DNA from: Ammoniphilus resinae
GTDB lineage: Bacteria; Bacillota; Bacilli; Aneurinibacillales; RAOX-1
Assembly: GCF_017873965.1 (NCBI RefSeq)
Contig: NZ_JAGGKT010000020.1
Location: 1 to 64,000 of the forward strand
DNA length: 64,000 bases
Reading direction: 5' to 3'
In this document: positions 8,999 to 17,936 of the stretch, in pieces
Layout of the letters: each line of letters opens with the position of its first letter
How positions within the stretch are numbered: position 1 is the stretch's first letter
Made by a program: the position numbers and the translations under genes
Notes under the pieces: model-generated
What the model was told of the DNA's origin: nothing
The model's input: the letters and a program-made list of their open reading frames with translations, nothing else
Database searches by the model: none

Positions 8999-9927
8999 AA
9001 AAGTACGCCGATGTTGTGATTGTCGGTGGAGGACCTGCGGGAATCTCTGCGGCAATCTGGTGCAAACGATTAGGCTTGAATCATTTTCTTCTGGAAGCTC
9101 GCGATACCTTAGGTGGGCAACTTCTAGAAATTCAAAACCAAATTATCGATTACCCAGGTCTCCTAAGTCCGAATGGAAAAGAGCTGCAAAGTTCTCTTTT
9201 GCATCATATGGAAGATCTGCAGTGCTCGTATAGGCTGAACACTTCTATTAAAGCGATTGATCCGGAAAAACGGATTGTTACGGTTGTTGAACCAGAGCAG
9301 CAGGAGTTTCAACTAGGTTATCGCTTTCTGATCTTTTCCACCGGATCTTCTTTTCGAAGACTTCACATTTCGGGTGAGGACGAAATGATCAAACGAGGGG
9401 AGCGTTATTCTGCCTCAAAGGACCGGTTCAAATTTAAGAACAAGCAAGTCGCCGTGATCGGAGGCGGCGATCGCGCTTTCGAAGGTGCTCTTCTCCTTGC
9501 AAACAGCGGCGCGCATGTATTCCTGATCCATCGCACAGACCAGTTTAGGGCAAGGAGCGAATATATAGGGCCCGTTCTCGGCCATCCACAAATTCAGGTT
9601 TTGACCCATACGGTAGCACATCGTATTGTGGGCGACCGGTCCGTTTCCGGGATCGAGTTGGTGACTACTGGAACGAAAAAAACCACATTTCTCCCTGTAG
9701 ATGCCGTTTTTATTCGTATTGGAATGTCGCCAAACAGTGAGTTACTCCAGGGAATTGTCGACTTAGATAAAGACAAGTATATTATCATAGACAAAACCCA
9801 TCAAACCAGCTACAGCGACATTTTTGCCGTTGGTGACGTCTGCACCCACCCCGTTTATTCCAGCATTTCATTAGCAGTCGGACAAGGCGGCATCGCCGCT
9901 AAAACCATCTCGTCAAGAATGGGATAA
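8995..9927 (+). CDS. Thioredoxin-reductase-like FAD/NAD(P) oxidoreductase without redox cysteines
   Basis: The 310-residue two-Rossmann flavoprotein has FAD motif VVIVGGGPAGISAAI, the NAD(P) motif VAVIGGGDRAFEGALLL and the C-terminal FAVGDVC. It has the size and layout of a low-Mr thioredoxin reductase. At the place of the usual CAxC active site it reads RYSASKD, so both redox cysteines are missing and it cannot reduce thioredoxin in the normal way. It may act like a ferredoxin-NADP or YpdA-like reductase; the partner is unknown. The GTG start overlaps the stop of the nucleotidase gene and has GGGGCG upstream. A terminator follows at 9928. Confidence 0.85.
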   Translation: MKKYADVVIVGGGPAGISAAIWCKRLGLNHFLLEARDTLGGQLLEIQNQIIDYPGLLSPNGKELQSSLLHHMEDLQCSYRLNTSIKAIDPEKRIVTVVEPEQQEFQLGYRFLIFSTGSSFRRLHISGEDEMIKRGERYSASKDRFKFKNKQVAVIGGGDRAFEGALLLANSGAHVFLIHRTDQFRARSEYIGPVLGHPQIQVLTHTVAHRIVGDRSVSGIELVTTGTKKTTFLPVDAVFIRIGMSPNSELLQGIVDLDKDKYIIIDKTHQTSYSDIFAVGDVCTHPVYSSISLAVGQGGIAAKTISSRMG

Positions 9928-9956
9928 AAAAAGAATCCTACGGGGGTTCTTTTTTA
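9928..9956 (+). terminator. Intrinsic terminator after the flavoprotein gene
   Basis: AAAGAATCC and GGGGTTCTTT form a stem around TACG and are followed by a run of T residues just past the stop codon. Confidence 0.85.
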
Positions 9957-10041
9957 GTTTTCGTAAATGGACAGTGGACAGTTGGACCATAACTAGATTG
10001 GAGTCCAAGAGTCTACTATATTATATTCTCCTACCCTTTTA

Positions 10042-10415
10042 ACCACTATCCCATTTTGTCAGGGATGGGTGCTGCTCCAAGTTTCTCCTGACACCTTCTT
10101 TCGACCACCCCGTCCTCCCGCTCCTTTTGATCACTATCCCTTGCATTCAGGGTTGCTTTCTGGTGTTCTCTTGGCTCTTGGCACCACTCTGTCGACTATA
10201 CTTATTCACGCTTTCCTTTGACCATTATCCCTCTCTGTCAGGGATGATACCCCATGTGTTGATGGCACCCTCCTCCGACCTTCCCTTCTGCGCGCTCCTT
10301 TTGACCAATATCCCTTTCTTTCAGGTGATACCCGAGATTCTCTTGGCTCTTGGCACCACTCTGTCGACTATACCTATTCGCGCTTTCCTTTGACCATTAT
10401 CCCTCTCTGTCAGAA
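10042..10415 (+). repeat. Left array of five ~24 bp motifs at 83-91 bp spacing
   Basis: Motif starts at about 10042, 10130, 10221, 10304 and 10393 share ACCAYTATCCC-N6-TCAGGG. Most have ATCCCT and AGGGAT halves separated by about seven bases, so each is also a small palindrome. The linkers share a second block resembling GGCACC-N5-TCGACTAT, so the larger repeat is roughly 88 bp, about eight helical turns. Confidence 0.85.
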
Positions 10416-10517
10416 GCTATTGCTTAAACCTTTGTCGAAAACTTTCTCTTTACATAGGAACATGTGTTTGTTATTGTGTAAGTAGAACTAATGTTTGATT
10501 TGGAGGAGGATTCATTA

Positions 10518-11429
10518 ATGGTTACGTTGACCCTAGATCAATTTCAAGACCGTTTTCACTCCGAGGACATCTGTGCAGACTATCTGTTTCACATGAAATG
10601 GCCTCATGGGTTTGTCTGCCCCAAATGCAGCCATCGACATTACTATCTGATCACGACCCGCCGGCTTCCCCTCTACGAGTGTGCCCAGTGCAGCCATCAA
10701 ACGTCTTTAACCGTCGGAACCATTATGGAAGGGAGCCCGACCCCCTTGCAAAAATGGTTTACTGCCATCTTTTTGGCCTCCCGCCCTTCTCCTGGGATCA
10801 ACGCGGTACAACTGAAAGAGATCATCCAAGTTACCTACAAAACCTCCTGGCTAATCCTTCAGAAGATCCGTAGGGCCATGAGCGAATCCGATGCTACCCA
10901 TCTCTTGTCCGGCATGGTCCAAGTACACGATGCCTGCTATGGACACCCCTACAACATATATCACCAGACCCATCCCAAAGAGCATTTTCTCCTTGTGGGT
11001 ACATCCCTGAATGAACAAAAACAACCCTCCTATATCAAAATGAAACTGCTCATGGAATCTCCGAGAGAGAAGTTGATTTCGACTCCACAAAAAAAGTCGT
11101 TTGCGGAGAGGTATATTGAGGCAGAGGATTCTGACGTAGAATATATCACGCAACGACTCAAGCCGCGCAGACTCAAGATAGGATATCCTTATTTCAAAAA
11201 GGCTTCTCAGTGGTTGAACGAAACCTTTCATGGGATCGGTATTCGCCATTTGCAGGCTTATTTGGACGAGTTTTGCTATCGGGTCAATCAGGCACTGGAT
11301 CAAGCCCCCCTTTTCCAGGGTCTTATTCAGCTATGTGCCGCTACGAAGAAGGCGAACTACTGGCAGGTGACCAGAAGAAGGAGAAAAAAACAGGGAGTCA
11401 AACCTCTTACAGGCGATGTAGGCCCCTAA
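10518..11429 (+). CDS. Divergent IS1595-like transposase, copy 1
   Basis: The 303-residue protein has an N-terminal zinc ribbon of the IS1595/ISXO2 type (CPKCSH ... CAQCSH, about residues 31-60) followed by TSLTVGTIMEGSPTPLQKW. Its C-terminal block (LNETFHGIGIRHLQAYLDEFCYRVNQ) matches the end of the ISXO2-like catalytic domain. The catalytic region between is aberrant: VEVDE is replaced by VQVHDACYG and the usual TDGW segment is not recognisable. The protein may thus be inactive or domesticated. I chose the ATG at 10518 because GGAGGAGG lies nine bases upstream and the start matches copy 2. A ~50 bp leader is shared by both copies. Confidence 0.8.
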   Translation: MVTLTLDQFQDRFHSEDICADYLFHMKWPHGFVCPKCSHRHYYLITTRRLPLYECAQCSHQTSLTVGTIMEGSPTPLQKWFTAIFLASRPSPGINAVQLKEIIQVTYKTSWLILQKIRRAMSESDATHLLSGMVQVHDACYGHPYNIYHQTHPKEHFLLVGTSLNEQKQPSYIKMKLLMESPREKLISTPQKKSFAERYIEAEDSDVEYITQRLKPRRLKIGYPYFKKASQWLNETFHGIGIRHLQAYLDEFCYRVNQALDQAPLFQGLIQLCAATKKANYWQVTRRRRKKQGVKPLTGDVGP

Positions 11430-11434
11430 ACCCA

Positions 11435-11471
11435 CAAAAAAACAAAAAAGAGGAGTTCAAAAATTGGCTCC
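11435..11471 (-). terminator. Conserved hairpin that terminates minus-strand transcription
   Basis: GGAGTT pairs with GGCTCC through two G-T wobbles. Read on the minus strand it is followed by a long T-rich tract. The second element has GGAGTT with AACTCC at the same place, a compensating change. It would stop transcripts entering the transposase gene from its 3' side. Confidence 0.65.
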
Positions 11472-11511
11472 CCATTTACGATAAAATTGAGCAACCCCCC
11501 CACCCGAGTCT

Positions 11512-11662
11512 CTCCTGAGAAAAAGGGATAGTGGACATAAGGAGACAAAACAATCTAGCACCCCAGGAACCCACCCTTTCTCTATTTCGCGAATTCGCGA
11601 AGAAAAATAGGAGGAACACGATGGCACGAAGTTTTGTCGTCTGAGAGAAGGGGATAGTGGGC
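11512..11662 (-). repeat. Right array of copy 1: two inverted motifs and a palindrome
   Basis: CCTGAGAAAAAGGGATAGTG near 11514 and CTGAGAGAAGGGGATAGTGG near 11640 are reverse complements of the left-array motif. Between them TTCGCGAATTCGCGAA (11586-11601) is a perfect 16 bp palindrome. Confidence 0.75.
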
Positions 11663-11705
11663 ATAGAGTATAAGAATACATATACCAAGGGTAGCTCTTC
11701 GGCAA

Positions 11706-11752
11706 TTTAAAAACAAACGAACCACCCCCTTTCTCAAACAATGGAGTGGTCC
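11706..11752 (-). terminator. Likely terminator of the pdxA2-dtnK operon
   Basis: On the minus strand GACCACTCC pairs with a GGGGGTGGT segment (one wobble), followed by a T-rich stretch, 27 bp past the stop of pdxA2. Confidence 0.6.
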
Positions 11753-11778
11753 GTCCATAAAAAAACAATAGGGTAAAT

Positions 11779-12780
11779 CTATTTTTGGTCTTTCGGAGCT
11801 AACTCAATGGCAATGCGAATCGCCTCAAGCATACTGCGTTCGTCTGCAATATTTTTACCGGCAATATCAAAGGCTGTTCCGTGATCAACGGAAGTACGGA
11901 TAATTCCACCTTTCAGCCCCACCGTTATGTTTACACCGGCCTCCAAACCTAACACCTTGATGGGTCCATGACCTTGATCGTGGTAACAAGCCACAACCAT
12001 ATCGAAATCACCGCGAGCGGCACGGAAGAACAATGTATCCGCAGGATGTGGACCAGACACATTGATCCCTTCGGATTTGGCTTTTTCAATACCGGGGACA
12101 AGCTTCTCTTCTTCTTCCCCATTACCGAACAAACCATTTTCCCCTGCGTGGGGGTTGATTCCGCAGACTGCAATGCTGGGGTTTTTCATCCCGGCCCTTG
12201 TTAGGGTCTCATGCGCCAGCTTGACGACCGTATAGGTGCGCTCGGGATTGATCATCTCAATGGCTTTGATTAGTCCAACATGTGTGGTTAAATGAATAAC
12301 CTTTAACTTTGGTGAAGAGAGCATCATGGAGAAATCCTTGGTCCCCGTCAACTCAGCCAAAATTTCAGTATGCCCTGGAAATATATGACCCCCTTTGTGA
12401 AGGGCCTCCTTATTCAGCGGCGCCGTGCATATGGCCTGGATATCACCTTTTTGGGCCAATTCCACGGATTTTTCAATAAATCGAAAAGCAGCATCTCCAG
12501 CTGCAGAGGAAACCTCACCGAATGGCAAATCTACAGGCAAAAGATCAAGATCCATACAATCAATGGTCCCACATGAAAACTTAGCATCACTTACATTTTG
12601 AATGGGATGAATCTCGACATCTGCACCTACAATTTTTCTTGCCCGCTCTAAAATTTTAGCGTCACCGATCACAAGTGGATGGGATTGCTCGTATACGTTT
12701 TTGTCCAGCAACGCTTTAACAATAATTTCGGGACCAACGCCAGCAGCATCCCCCATAGTTATTCCGATTACCGGTTTCAT
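11779..12780 (-). CDS. pdxA2: PdxA2-type 4-phospho-sugar-acid dehydrogenase
   Basis: The 333-residue enzyme is a PdxA-family NAD-dependent, metal-dependent dehydrogenase/decarboxylase. Landmarks are GITMGDAAGVGPEI, the metal-site His in FPGHTEIL, ACYHDQGHGPIKVLG and TSVDHGTAFDIAG. Classic PdxA acts on 4-hydroxythreonine 4-phosphate. Next to a DUF1537 kinase, PdxA2 instead oxidises D-threonate or erythronate 4-phosphate, giving dihydroxyacetone phosphate. The start codon overlaps the stop of that kinase gene by four bases (ATGA), so the two are coupled. The PdxA2 assignment rests on this pairing. Confidence 0.88.
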   Translation of the reverse strand: MKPVIGITMGDAAGVGPEIIVKALLDKNVYEQSHPLVIGDAKILERARKIVGADVEIHPIQNVSDAKFSCGTIDCMDLDLLPVDLPFGEVSSAAGDAAFRFIEKSVELAQKGDIQAICTAPLNKEALHKGGHIFPGHTEILAELTGTKDFSMMLSSPKLKVIHLTTHVGLIKAIEMINPERTYTVVKLAHETLTRAGMKNPSIAVCGINPHAGENGLFGNGEEEEKLVPGIEKAKSEGINVSGPHPADTLFFRAARGDFDMVVACYHDQGHGPIKVLGLEAGVNITVGLKGGIIRTSVDHGTAFDIAGKNIADERSMLEAIRIAIELAPKDQK

Positions 12781-14075
12781 TGGATATCTTCCCCCTGCAA
12801 TTTTTTGATGGAATGAAGCAATGAACGTTCTGTGCCAAAGGCCCCTGCTTTCGTAATCGCATAAAGCTCTCTTTTTCCCACTGTTTTTCCTAATGGAATC
12901 CCAATTTCCACTTCATCAATCAACTTAAAGCCTGTAATTCCCAACTGATTGCAAACCTGTTTCGCTGTATCGCCGCCAGTCAAGACAAGGCCTTTGATCT
13001 GAAACACTTCGAGAAGCTTAGCGGCAACCTCTCCTAAAGCTTGAGAAATCAGATTGCTTACTTCCCGTTCATCAAAGCCGTGCTGCTTTCCGACTTGCTG
13101 TGCCTGACGAATATCCTCTGGCGTTCCGGAAGAGTAAATGGCCAAACAGCGGGCACTTGCATTTAGATCGTTGACAGCTTGATCGTAGGCTTTACCAATC
13201 TCGACCCTCTTGTCTTCCGAACTCGAAACAACGGCTGACGATTGTACTGCAATGCCTTTGATACCCGGTTGCTCAAGGACCAAATCCAGCTGTTTTCGAG
13301 AAACCCCACTTACACTTCCAACCACCAACAGGACTGGTTTTCCATCTCGCGGGATCTCCACTACTTGCTTTTTCATTTGCAACCCATAGATGTCTGGCAG
13401 ATGGTTGGCTAATCCGGCCGATCCGACCCAACAAACTGAATAGTTGCTTTGCAAAACAAAACCGGCCAGCCGGCGCAAATCATCCTCTTCTTTCGCATCA
13501 AAAACCACATAAGAAATCCCTTGTTGTTTAAGGTCCTGCAGCTTTGTCAGAACAGCATCAAGGCCAATATCCAAATCCTCCAGGGTAATTAATCCGACTC
13601 GATGTTTAGTTTGACCTTCCAACAATGTGGGAATATAGGATTCACGAACCGGGGTTTTAGGATCCTTGGCAATCTCCGTTTCGCTCACTTTTTGCTGGTT
13701 TAAATAATGGATACCATCCATCGTTTGTCTGCCGTTTTTCGGATATGCTGGAGCGATGACAACCAGATCAGGCTGAAACACGTCATAGATGGCATCTATT
13801 TCCGTACCAAGATTCCCTCTAAGGGTTGAATCGATCTTTTTAAAAATTACATCAAATTTCTTTTCCTTAATTAACTGAGAAGCCTCTTTGACTTTTTGGT
13901 AAGCCTCGTCTGGAGGAAGTGACCTGCTGTCCGTATCCAGCACAACCGCTTCATTTTTCCCTAAAGCCTCTTCATCCGGGTGAAAAAGAACCGAGGTATG
14001 TAATCCGAATCTGGCCAGTTGGACTCCACTGTCATTTGCTCCCGTTAAATCATCAGCAATCATTGCTAATCTCAT
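12777..14075 (-). CDS. dtnK: Four-carbon sugar-acid kinase (DUF1537), DtnK/OtnK-like
   Basis: The 432-residue kinase has the N-terminal substrate domain signature IADDLTGANDSG, the KKIDSTLRGN motif, WVGSAGLA, and the C-terminal nucleotide-binding LVLTGGDTAKQV. Members phosphorylate D-threonate, L-threonate or D-erythronate at O4. It forms a two-gene operon with pdxA2 (four-base overlap), matching the known threonate-to-DHAP route in which these two steps suffice. AAGGAGG lies eight bases before the ATG. Whether the substrate is threonate or erythronate cannot be told. No transporter or regulator gene is adjacent. Confidence 0.88.
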   Translation of the reverse strand: MRLAMIADDLTGANDSGVQLARFGLHTSVLFHPDEEALGKNEAVVLDTDSRSLPPDEAYQKVKEASQLIKEKKFDVIFKKIDSTLRGNLGTEIDAIYDVFQPDLVVIAPAYPKNGRQTMDGIHYLNQQKVSETEIAKDPKTPVRESYIPTLLEGQTKHRVGLITLEDLDIGLDAVLTKLQDLKQQGISYVVFDAKEEDDLRRLAGFVLQSNYSVCWVGSAGLANHLPDIYGLQMKKQVVEIPRDGKPVLLVVGSVSGVSRKQLDLVLEQPGIKGIAVQSSAVVSSSEDKRVEIGKAYDQAVNDLNASARCLAIYSSGTPEDIRQAQQVGKQHGFDEREVSNLISQALGEVAAKLLEVFQIKGLVLTGGDTAKQVCNQLGITGFKLIDEVEIGIPLGKTVGKRELYAITKAGAFGTERSLLHSIKKLQGEDIQ

Positions 14076-14371
14076 CTTACGCCTCCTTCCTCGTTAACTC
14101 GCAAGTTGAACACAATTCCAGCTTAAATTTTAAAGAACATTGATTATAATAGCAATAACCGGAAAGGTCTGTAAAATATATTTTGCCCGTTTACATCAGG
14201 AATTAGGGAAGAAACAAATTGGACCGCATCAAAAATGCAGCCCAATAAAAGTTGGTTATCCCTATTTTCTGTTGAAGCTGCCAATAAAATACGACCAGGC
14301 TCCTGGCAGAGTTCTATAATTAATGAACAGAACAAGTAAAAAAGTCTTGAACAGCGGGAATCTGCACAAAG
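14076..14371. other. Intergenic region without a clear gene
   Basis: This 296 bp gap should hold the dtnK promoter. It contains a 63-codon minus-strand reading frame that resembles no family I recognise and has no ribosome binding site. An AAGTCTT/AAGACTT hairpin with a T-run (about 14339-14385) is a possible terminator for the vWA gene. Confidence 0.4.
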
Positions 14372-16414
14372 CTATAAAAGACTTTTCAGCAGCTTTCCAA
14401 AACTTATAACAAGCCCTCGGTATCCTTCCTTTGGAAAAGCAACAAAATGACTGTACATCTCCTTCGATAGGGCTTCAGGTCCTAAAGCCAGCTGGATGAT
14501 GAGGTAACCCTGGTTCTGCAGTTTTGTGACCAGCTCTTTGATTTTCTTTTTCTGAACATGATAGGGGATCATATCATCTCCTGGCTGTCCGTCAGAAAGG
14601 ACGAGAAGCACTTTCTGTACACCCTGTCTACCTTCGTTTTCCACTAATTTTGAAACGGCAAGCAATGCCTCATACTCCGGTGTCCTTCTGCCGGGACGAA
14701 GGGCAGCGATCCGCTCTTTCCGCGCATTTCGGCGAGGGGTATACAATTCCTGAAGTAACACCGATTGGCTTGAATCCTGCATAAATGAGTACACCCAAGT
14801 CTGAACGGAGTCAACGGGTTCCAACGACTCGACAAACAAAGCCGCCATTTGGCGGGCTGCCCGATATTTGGGTATCGTGGTTCCTTCCGCTTGTTCGTAC
14901 ATCGAAGAGCTGGCATCAATTAACAACACGACGTCTAACTGCCTTGTTCTGGTATTCTCGATAATCGGATTCATAAAAACTTCCTGTGAATACTTTGCCT
15001 GAAAAAGCGCATCCTCGTCAAGCCGACCACTTTTCAACCCATACTGGTGCATTACTCTTTTGGTGTTGGACCATGCCCATTGATTGCGAAGCAAAACAAT
15101 TTGGCTTTGGATCGCTTCCCGCTCATAGGCGTACTCGCTTTTTAATTCTGCAGTAAGCTTTGGGGTTTGCCGCCAAATTTGATAATGGAATTTTGCATCC
15201 GTATGGTCGAGGCTTGTATACTCTTCATCTTTCAACCTCTTCATATTTTCCATATCCTGCCGCTTTAACCCCCGCCTGGAAAAGGCCGTCCCCGCGCTTC
15301 CTTCCTGGTGAAGAAGGCTATTCCAATCGGCGGTTTTCACCGATTCACCTGCGGGCAGCGGGACCAGCTTGCCGACCTCCATTTCGATGGGGTTAACAAG
15401 ATCTTGGTGATCTTCTTTCAGCTCCTTGAGCAAGGCTCCGGTAATTGGGACGTGACTTTTCATCTCCATCTGTTGGGGTTCCCGGCGGCGAGTTCCCTCT
15501 TGGCTTTGATTCCTTTTGCCACCTTTTTGTTTTCCGTTCTCCCCAGGTGTCGGAAGACCCTCTTCTGCCATGACAAATCGTTCTGACATATAGTTGAGTT
15601 CACGTGTGTGAGTAAAGGCCTTCTCATCGAAAAGAATCGTGTATAGTTGTTTCGCCAATTTCACAGCATCAAGTTTTCTTAAGTCATCAACCGTTTGGTG
15701 GTTGGACAGGTGATGAAGCATAAAAAAGTAGGCCCGCTGCACATTTCGTTTGTAAAGCGGTACCGGTTCCGTCGAACGCAAAGCTTGATAAAGCAGGTTC
15801 ACCCGCGTGTGACTTTTCTGTCCCCATTGTTTTAGCAGCTCTTCATGTAATAGGTAATGTCTGTATTTAAGTAAATAGCCCTCGTACCCTGGGTACAGGA
15901 AGGTAATGATTTGATCATGAAACACATCGAGTACCAAATGATAAAGAATTTCCAATACTTTTCGCTGTTCTTCCTCCTCGATATCCCTAAATGGTTTCAC
16001 TATGCTTCCTTCACGCAAATGGGCTGCCTGGTGGATTGCCGATCCGACGATGACGTCAACTGCATCATAAAAACTATATCCCCGTGGCCGATGGATCACA
16101 GGATTCCAGGTAAGTCTAACGCTTGACGGCGTGTTACTCTTCACTTCCTGTTTCTCATCTTCTCCCTCAAAAGTAACCCTGCAAAGGTTTGACCCAAATA
16201 TGATTGCTATGACTCGAAAAACCCCCTGCATCACGGCGTACAACGATTTGGCCCGATCAATCCCTTTTTGCTGCAGCGGATCTTCGACTCGCTTTAACCA
16301 CACTTGGCTATAGACTGGGTCTAATTCTTCTTTCGTCGCCCGCTTGATTCCCGGTAGCCAACCGTTAACATAGGGCCGGAACAAACCATCTAAAAATGTA
16401 TTAAGTGAGGACAC
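14372..16414 (-). CDS. vWA-domain protein partnered with MoxR ATPase
   Basis: The protein has about 680 residues: a large N-terminal region of unknown fold, a charged linker with KQKGGKRNQSQEG, and a C-terminal von Willebrand A domain (about 495-680). The MIDAS motif DASSS sits at about residue 500, with LSDG as the later metal loop, so metal binding looks intact. Similar proteins (NorD/CobT-like) work with MoxR AAA+ ATPases in assembly or activation of metalloenzymes. The GTG at 16414 overlaps the end of the MoxR gene and has a G-rich ribosome binding site. An upstream ATG would force a 98 bp overlap, which I think less likely. The client protein is unknown. Confidence 0.85.
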   Translation of the reverse strand: MSSLNTFLDGLFRPYVNGWLPGIKRATKEELDPVYSQVWLKRVEDPLQQKGIDRAKSLYAVMQGVFRVIAIIFGSNLCRVTFEGEDEKQEVKSNTPSSVRLTWNPVIHRPRGYSFYDAVDVIVGSAIHQAAHLREGSIVKPFRDIEEEEQRKVLEILYHLVLDVFHDQIITFLYPGYEGYLLKYRHYLLHEELLKQWGQKSHTRVNLLYQALRSTEPVPLYKRNVQRAYFFMLHHLSNHQTVDDLRKLDAVKLAKQLYTILFDEKAFTHTRELNYMSERFVMAEEGLPTPGENGKQKGGKRNQSQEGTRRREPQQMEMKSHVPITGALLKELKEDHQDLVNPIEMEVGKLVPLPAGESVKTADWNSLLHQEGSAGTAFSRRGLKRQDMENMKRLKDEEYTSLDHTDAKFHYQIWRQTPKLTAELKSEYAYEREAIQSQIVLLRNQWAWSNTKRVMHQYGLKSGRLDEDALFQAKYSQEVFMNPIIENTRTRQLDVVLLIDASSSMYEQAEGTTIPKYRAARQMAALFVESLEPVDSVQTWVYSFMQDSSQSVLLQELYTPRRNARKERIAALRPGRRTPEYEALLAVSKLVENEGRQGVQKVLLVLSDGQPGDDMIPYHVQKKKIKELVTKLQNQGYLIIQLALGPEALSKEMYSHFVAFPKEGYRGLVISFGKLLKSLL

Positions 16415-17231
16415 GATACCCCACCACCCCTTGAATGGCCTGGATGACGGAAGTTTGTTCACTATCTGTTCCGCCTTCATGTGAATAACGATTAACAAAA
16501 GAGTAGGTTAGCGCTGTTTTTAGTGTATTTCCTCTGGCAAGGAGTGCTGCTGCTGCTAATGCAGGCCGCAATCCCATCGTTTTGCTAAGTAATTCCTCTT
16601 CATACATGTCGTTCAGCTTTCTCGTAATAGCCGCAATTTGACGTGCATCTTCTGTGTTAATTGGATAGCGCTTTTGCAATAAATCAATGATCGCCGATTC
16701 CGGGGGGAGCAGCAGTCTGATCTCCTGGAACCGATCCTCTAGCGCATGGTCCAAGTGAAAAGTCCCGGTATGCTGTCTCCCAATGTTTCGCGTAGCCAAA
16801 AATAGAGTTTTTTCATGCACGTGAACCATCCGGTTCAATTCCTCAACGTACACTTCGCGGTTTCCATCTAAAATATTCATAATTGGATTGTGATTATCTG
16901 GCGTGGTTCGATTGATTTCGTCGATAATGATGAGTCCAGGCTGTTCAATCATTTCAATAAATTTACTTGGGACAAAAATGGTGCCTTTCCCTTCCCGAAA
17001 CTCCCAACGCCCAAACCAGTCCCTCGGACTCCGAATCGCTCCGCTATTGACTTTATGATAAGGGAGTCCATAGGCTTTTGCCCATACCTGGCCAAATTCC
17101 GTTTTTCCGCAACCCGGATTCCCTGAAAGTAAAATGTGAAAACCACTAAACATATAATCTTGAATCACACGCAAGGTTTGTTCTTCTATATAAAATCCCG
17201 GTACATCAAGTAGATTTTCTCCCCAGTTCAT
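16401..17231 (-). CDS. MoxR-family AAA+ ATPase
   Basis: The 276-residue ATPase has Walker A GNPGCGKTEF, Walker B IIIDEINRT, sensor 1 LFLATRNIG and an arginine-finger region HALEDRFQEIRL. MoxR-type ATPases remodel partner proteins together with vWA-domain cofactors. The partner is encoded immediately downstream, overlapping by 14 bases, so the two form a MoxR-vWA operon. AAGGGATTAG precedes the ATG. It is probably cytoplasmic. Confidence 0.9.
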   Translation of the reverse strand: MNWGENLLDVPGFYIEEQTLRVIQDYMFSGFHILLSGNPGCGKTEFGQVWAKAYGLPYHKVNSGAIRSPRDWFGRWEFREGKGTIFVPSKFIEMIEQPGLIIIDEINRTTPDNHNPIMNILDGNREVYVEELNRMVHVHEKTLFLATRNIGRQHTGTFHLDHALEDRFQEIRLLLPPESAIIDLLQKRYPINTEDARQIAAITRKLNDMYEEELLSKTMGLRPALAAAALLARGNTLKTALTYSFVNRYSHEGGTDSEQTSVIQAIQGVVGYRVLT

Positions 17232-17402
17232 CGCTAATCCCTTCTTTCATCGGAGCCTCTTTTCATTATAGTAGAGCTGCTCCTTTCGAGGCTGTGATGC
17301 ATATCATGTTTTCCACTAAATCCATGGTGGGAATGGGTTGGTGATGATAATTTGGTGGTTTCTGCCTTGTTTTGAAAGGTGAGTATTATGCCGGGCCTCT
17401 AC

Positions 17403-17837
17403 GACCACTATCCCATTGTGTCAGAGTGATACCCGGAATTCTCTTGACACCTTACATCGACCATCTCTTCTCCTATTTTTCTTTGACTACTATCCCCCTC
17501 GTTCAGGGAGCCTAGTGGAAATTCAGGAACCTTGAGAGGGCCTTATGTTCCTTGCTGCTCTTTGGTCATTATCCCTTTGCTTCAGGGTTGCTGCGCGATG
17601 TTTTGTTAGCACACCTCCATCAACTATTCCTTCTTCGGCTTCCTTTTGTCTACTATCCCTCTCGTTCAGGAATGCTAGCGGGAATTCGAGCACTCTTTAG
17701 CGCGCTTTATGTTCTTTGCTGCTCTCTTCGGCCTCTATCCCTTGGCTTCAGGGTTGTTGCCTCATGTTTTGTTAGCATTCCTCCATCAACCATCCTTCTC
17801 TCGCTTTCTTTTGACCACTATCCCTCTCTTTCAGGGG
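17403..17837 (+). repeat. Left array of copy 2: six motifs at 74-89 bp spacing
   Basis: Motifs start near 17403, 17485, 17574, 17648, 17730 and 17813 and fit GACYAYTATCCC-N6-TCAGGG. Between them lie C/T-rich linkers with recurrent CATCAACYAT-like blocks. The last motif is followed by the ATTGCTTAAACCTTTGTCG leader also found before copy 1. Confidence 0.85.
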
Positions 17838-17936
17838 CAATTGCTTAAACCTTTGTCGAAAACTTTCTCTTTACACAGGAACACATGTTTGTTATTCTAC
17901 AAATAGAATATACGTTCGTTAAAGGAGGAGTTATTC

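Larger units (their letters stand above)
10042..11662 (+). mobile_element. IS1595-like element copy 1 framed by repeat arrays
   Basis: The unit consists of five motif copies on the left (10042-10415), a transposase-like gene (10518-11429), a conserved 3' hairpin, and two inverted motif copies on the right (11512-11662). The left motif reads GACCAYTATCCC-N6-TCAGGG and the right one is its reverse complement, so the arrays act as multiple inverted ends. Exact outer ends and a target-site duplication could not be seen. A second unit of the same design lies at 17403-19270, in the same orientation. Confidence 0.6.

Noticed and set aside
10042-10415. CRISPR-like array upstream of the transposase
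   Set aside because: The repeat core is degenerate, spacing varies, and the linkers share common blocks rather than being unique.
14144-14335. Possible 63-residue regulator remnant
   Set aside because: It has no ribosome binding site and no recognisable domain, and reads across a likely promoter region.
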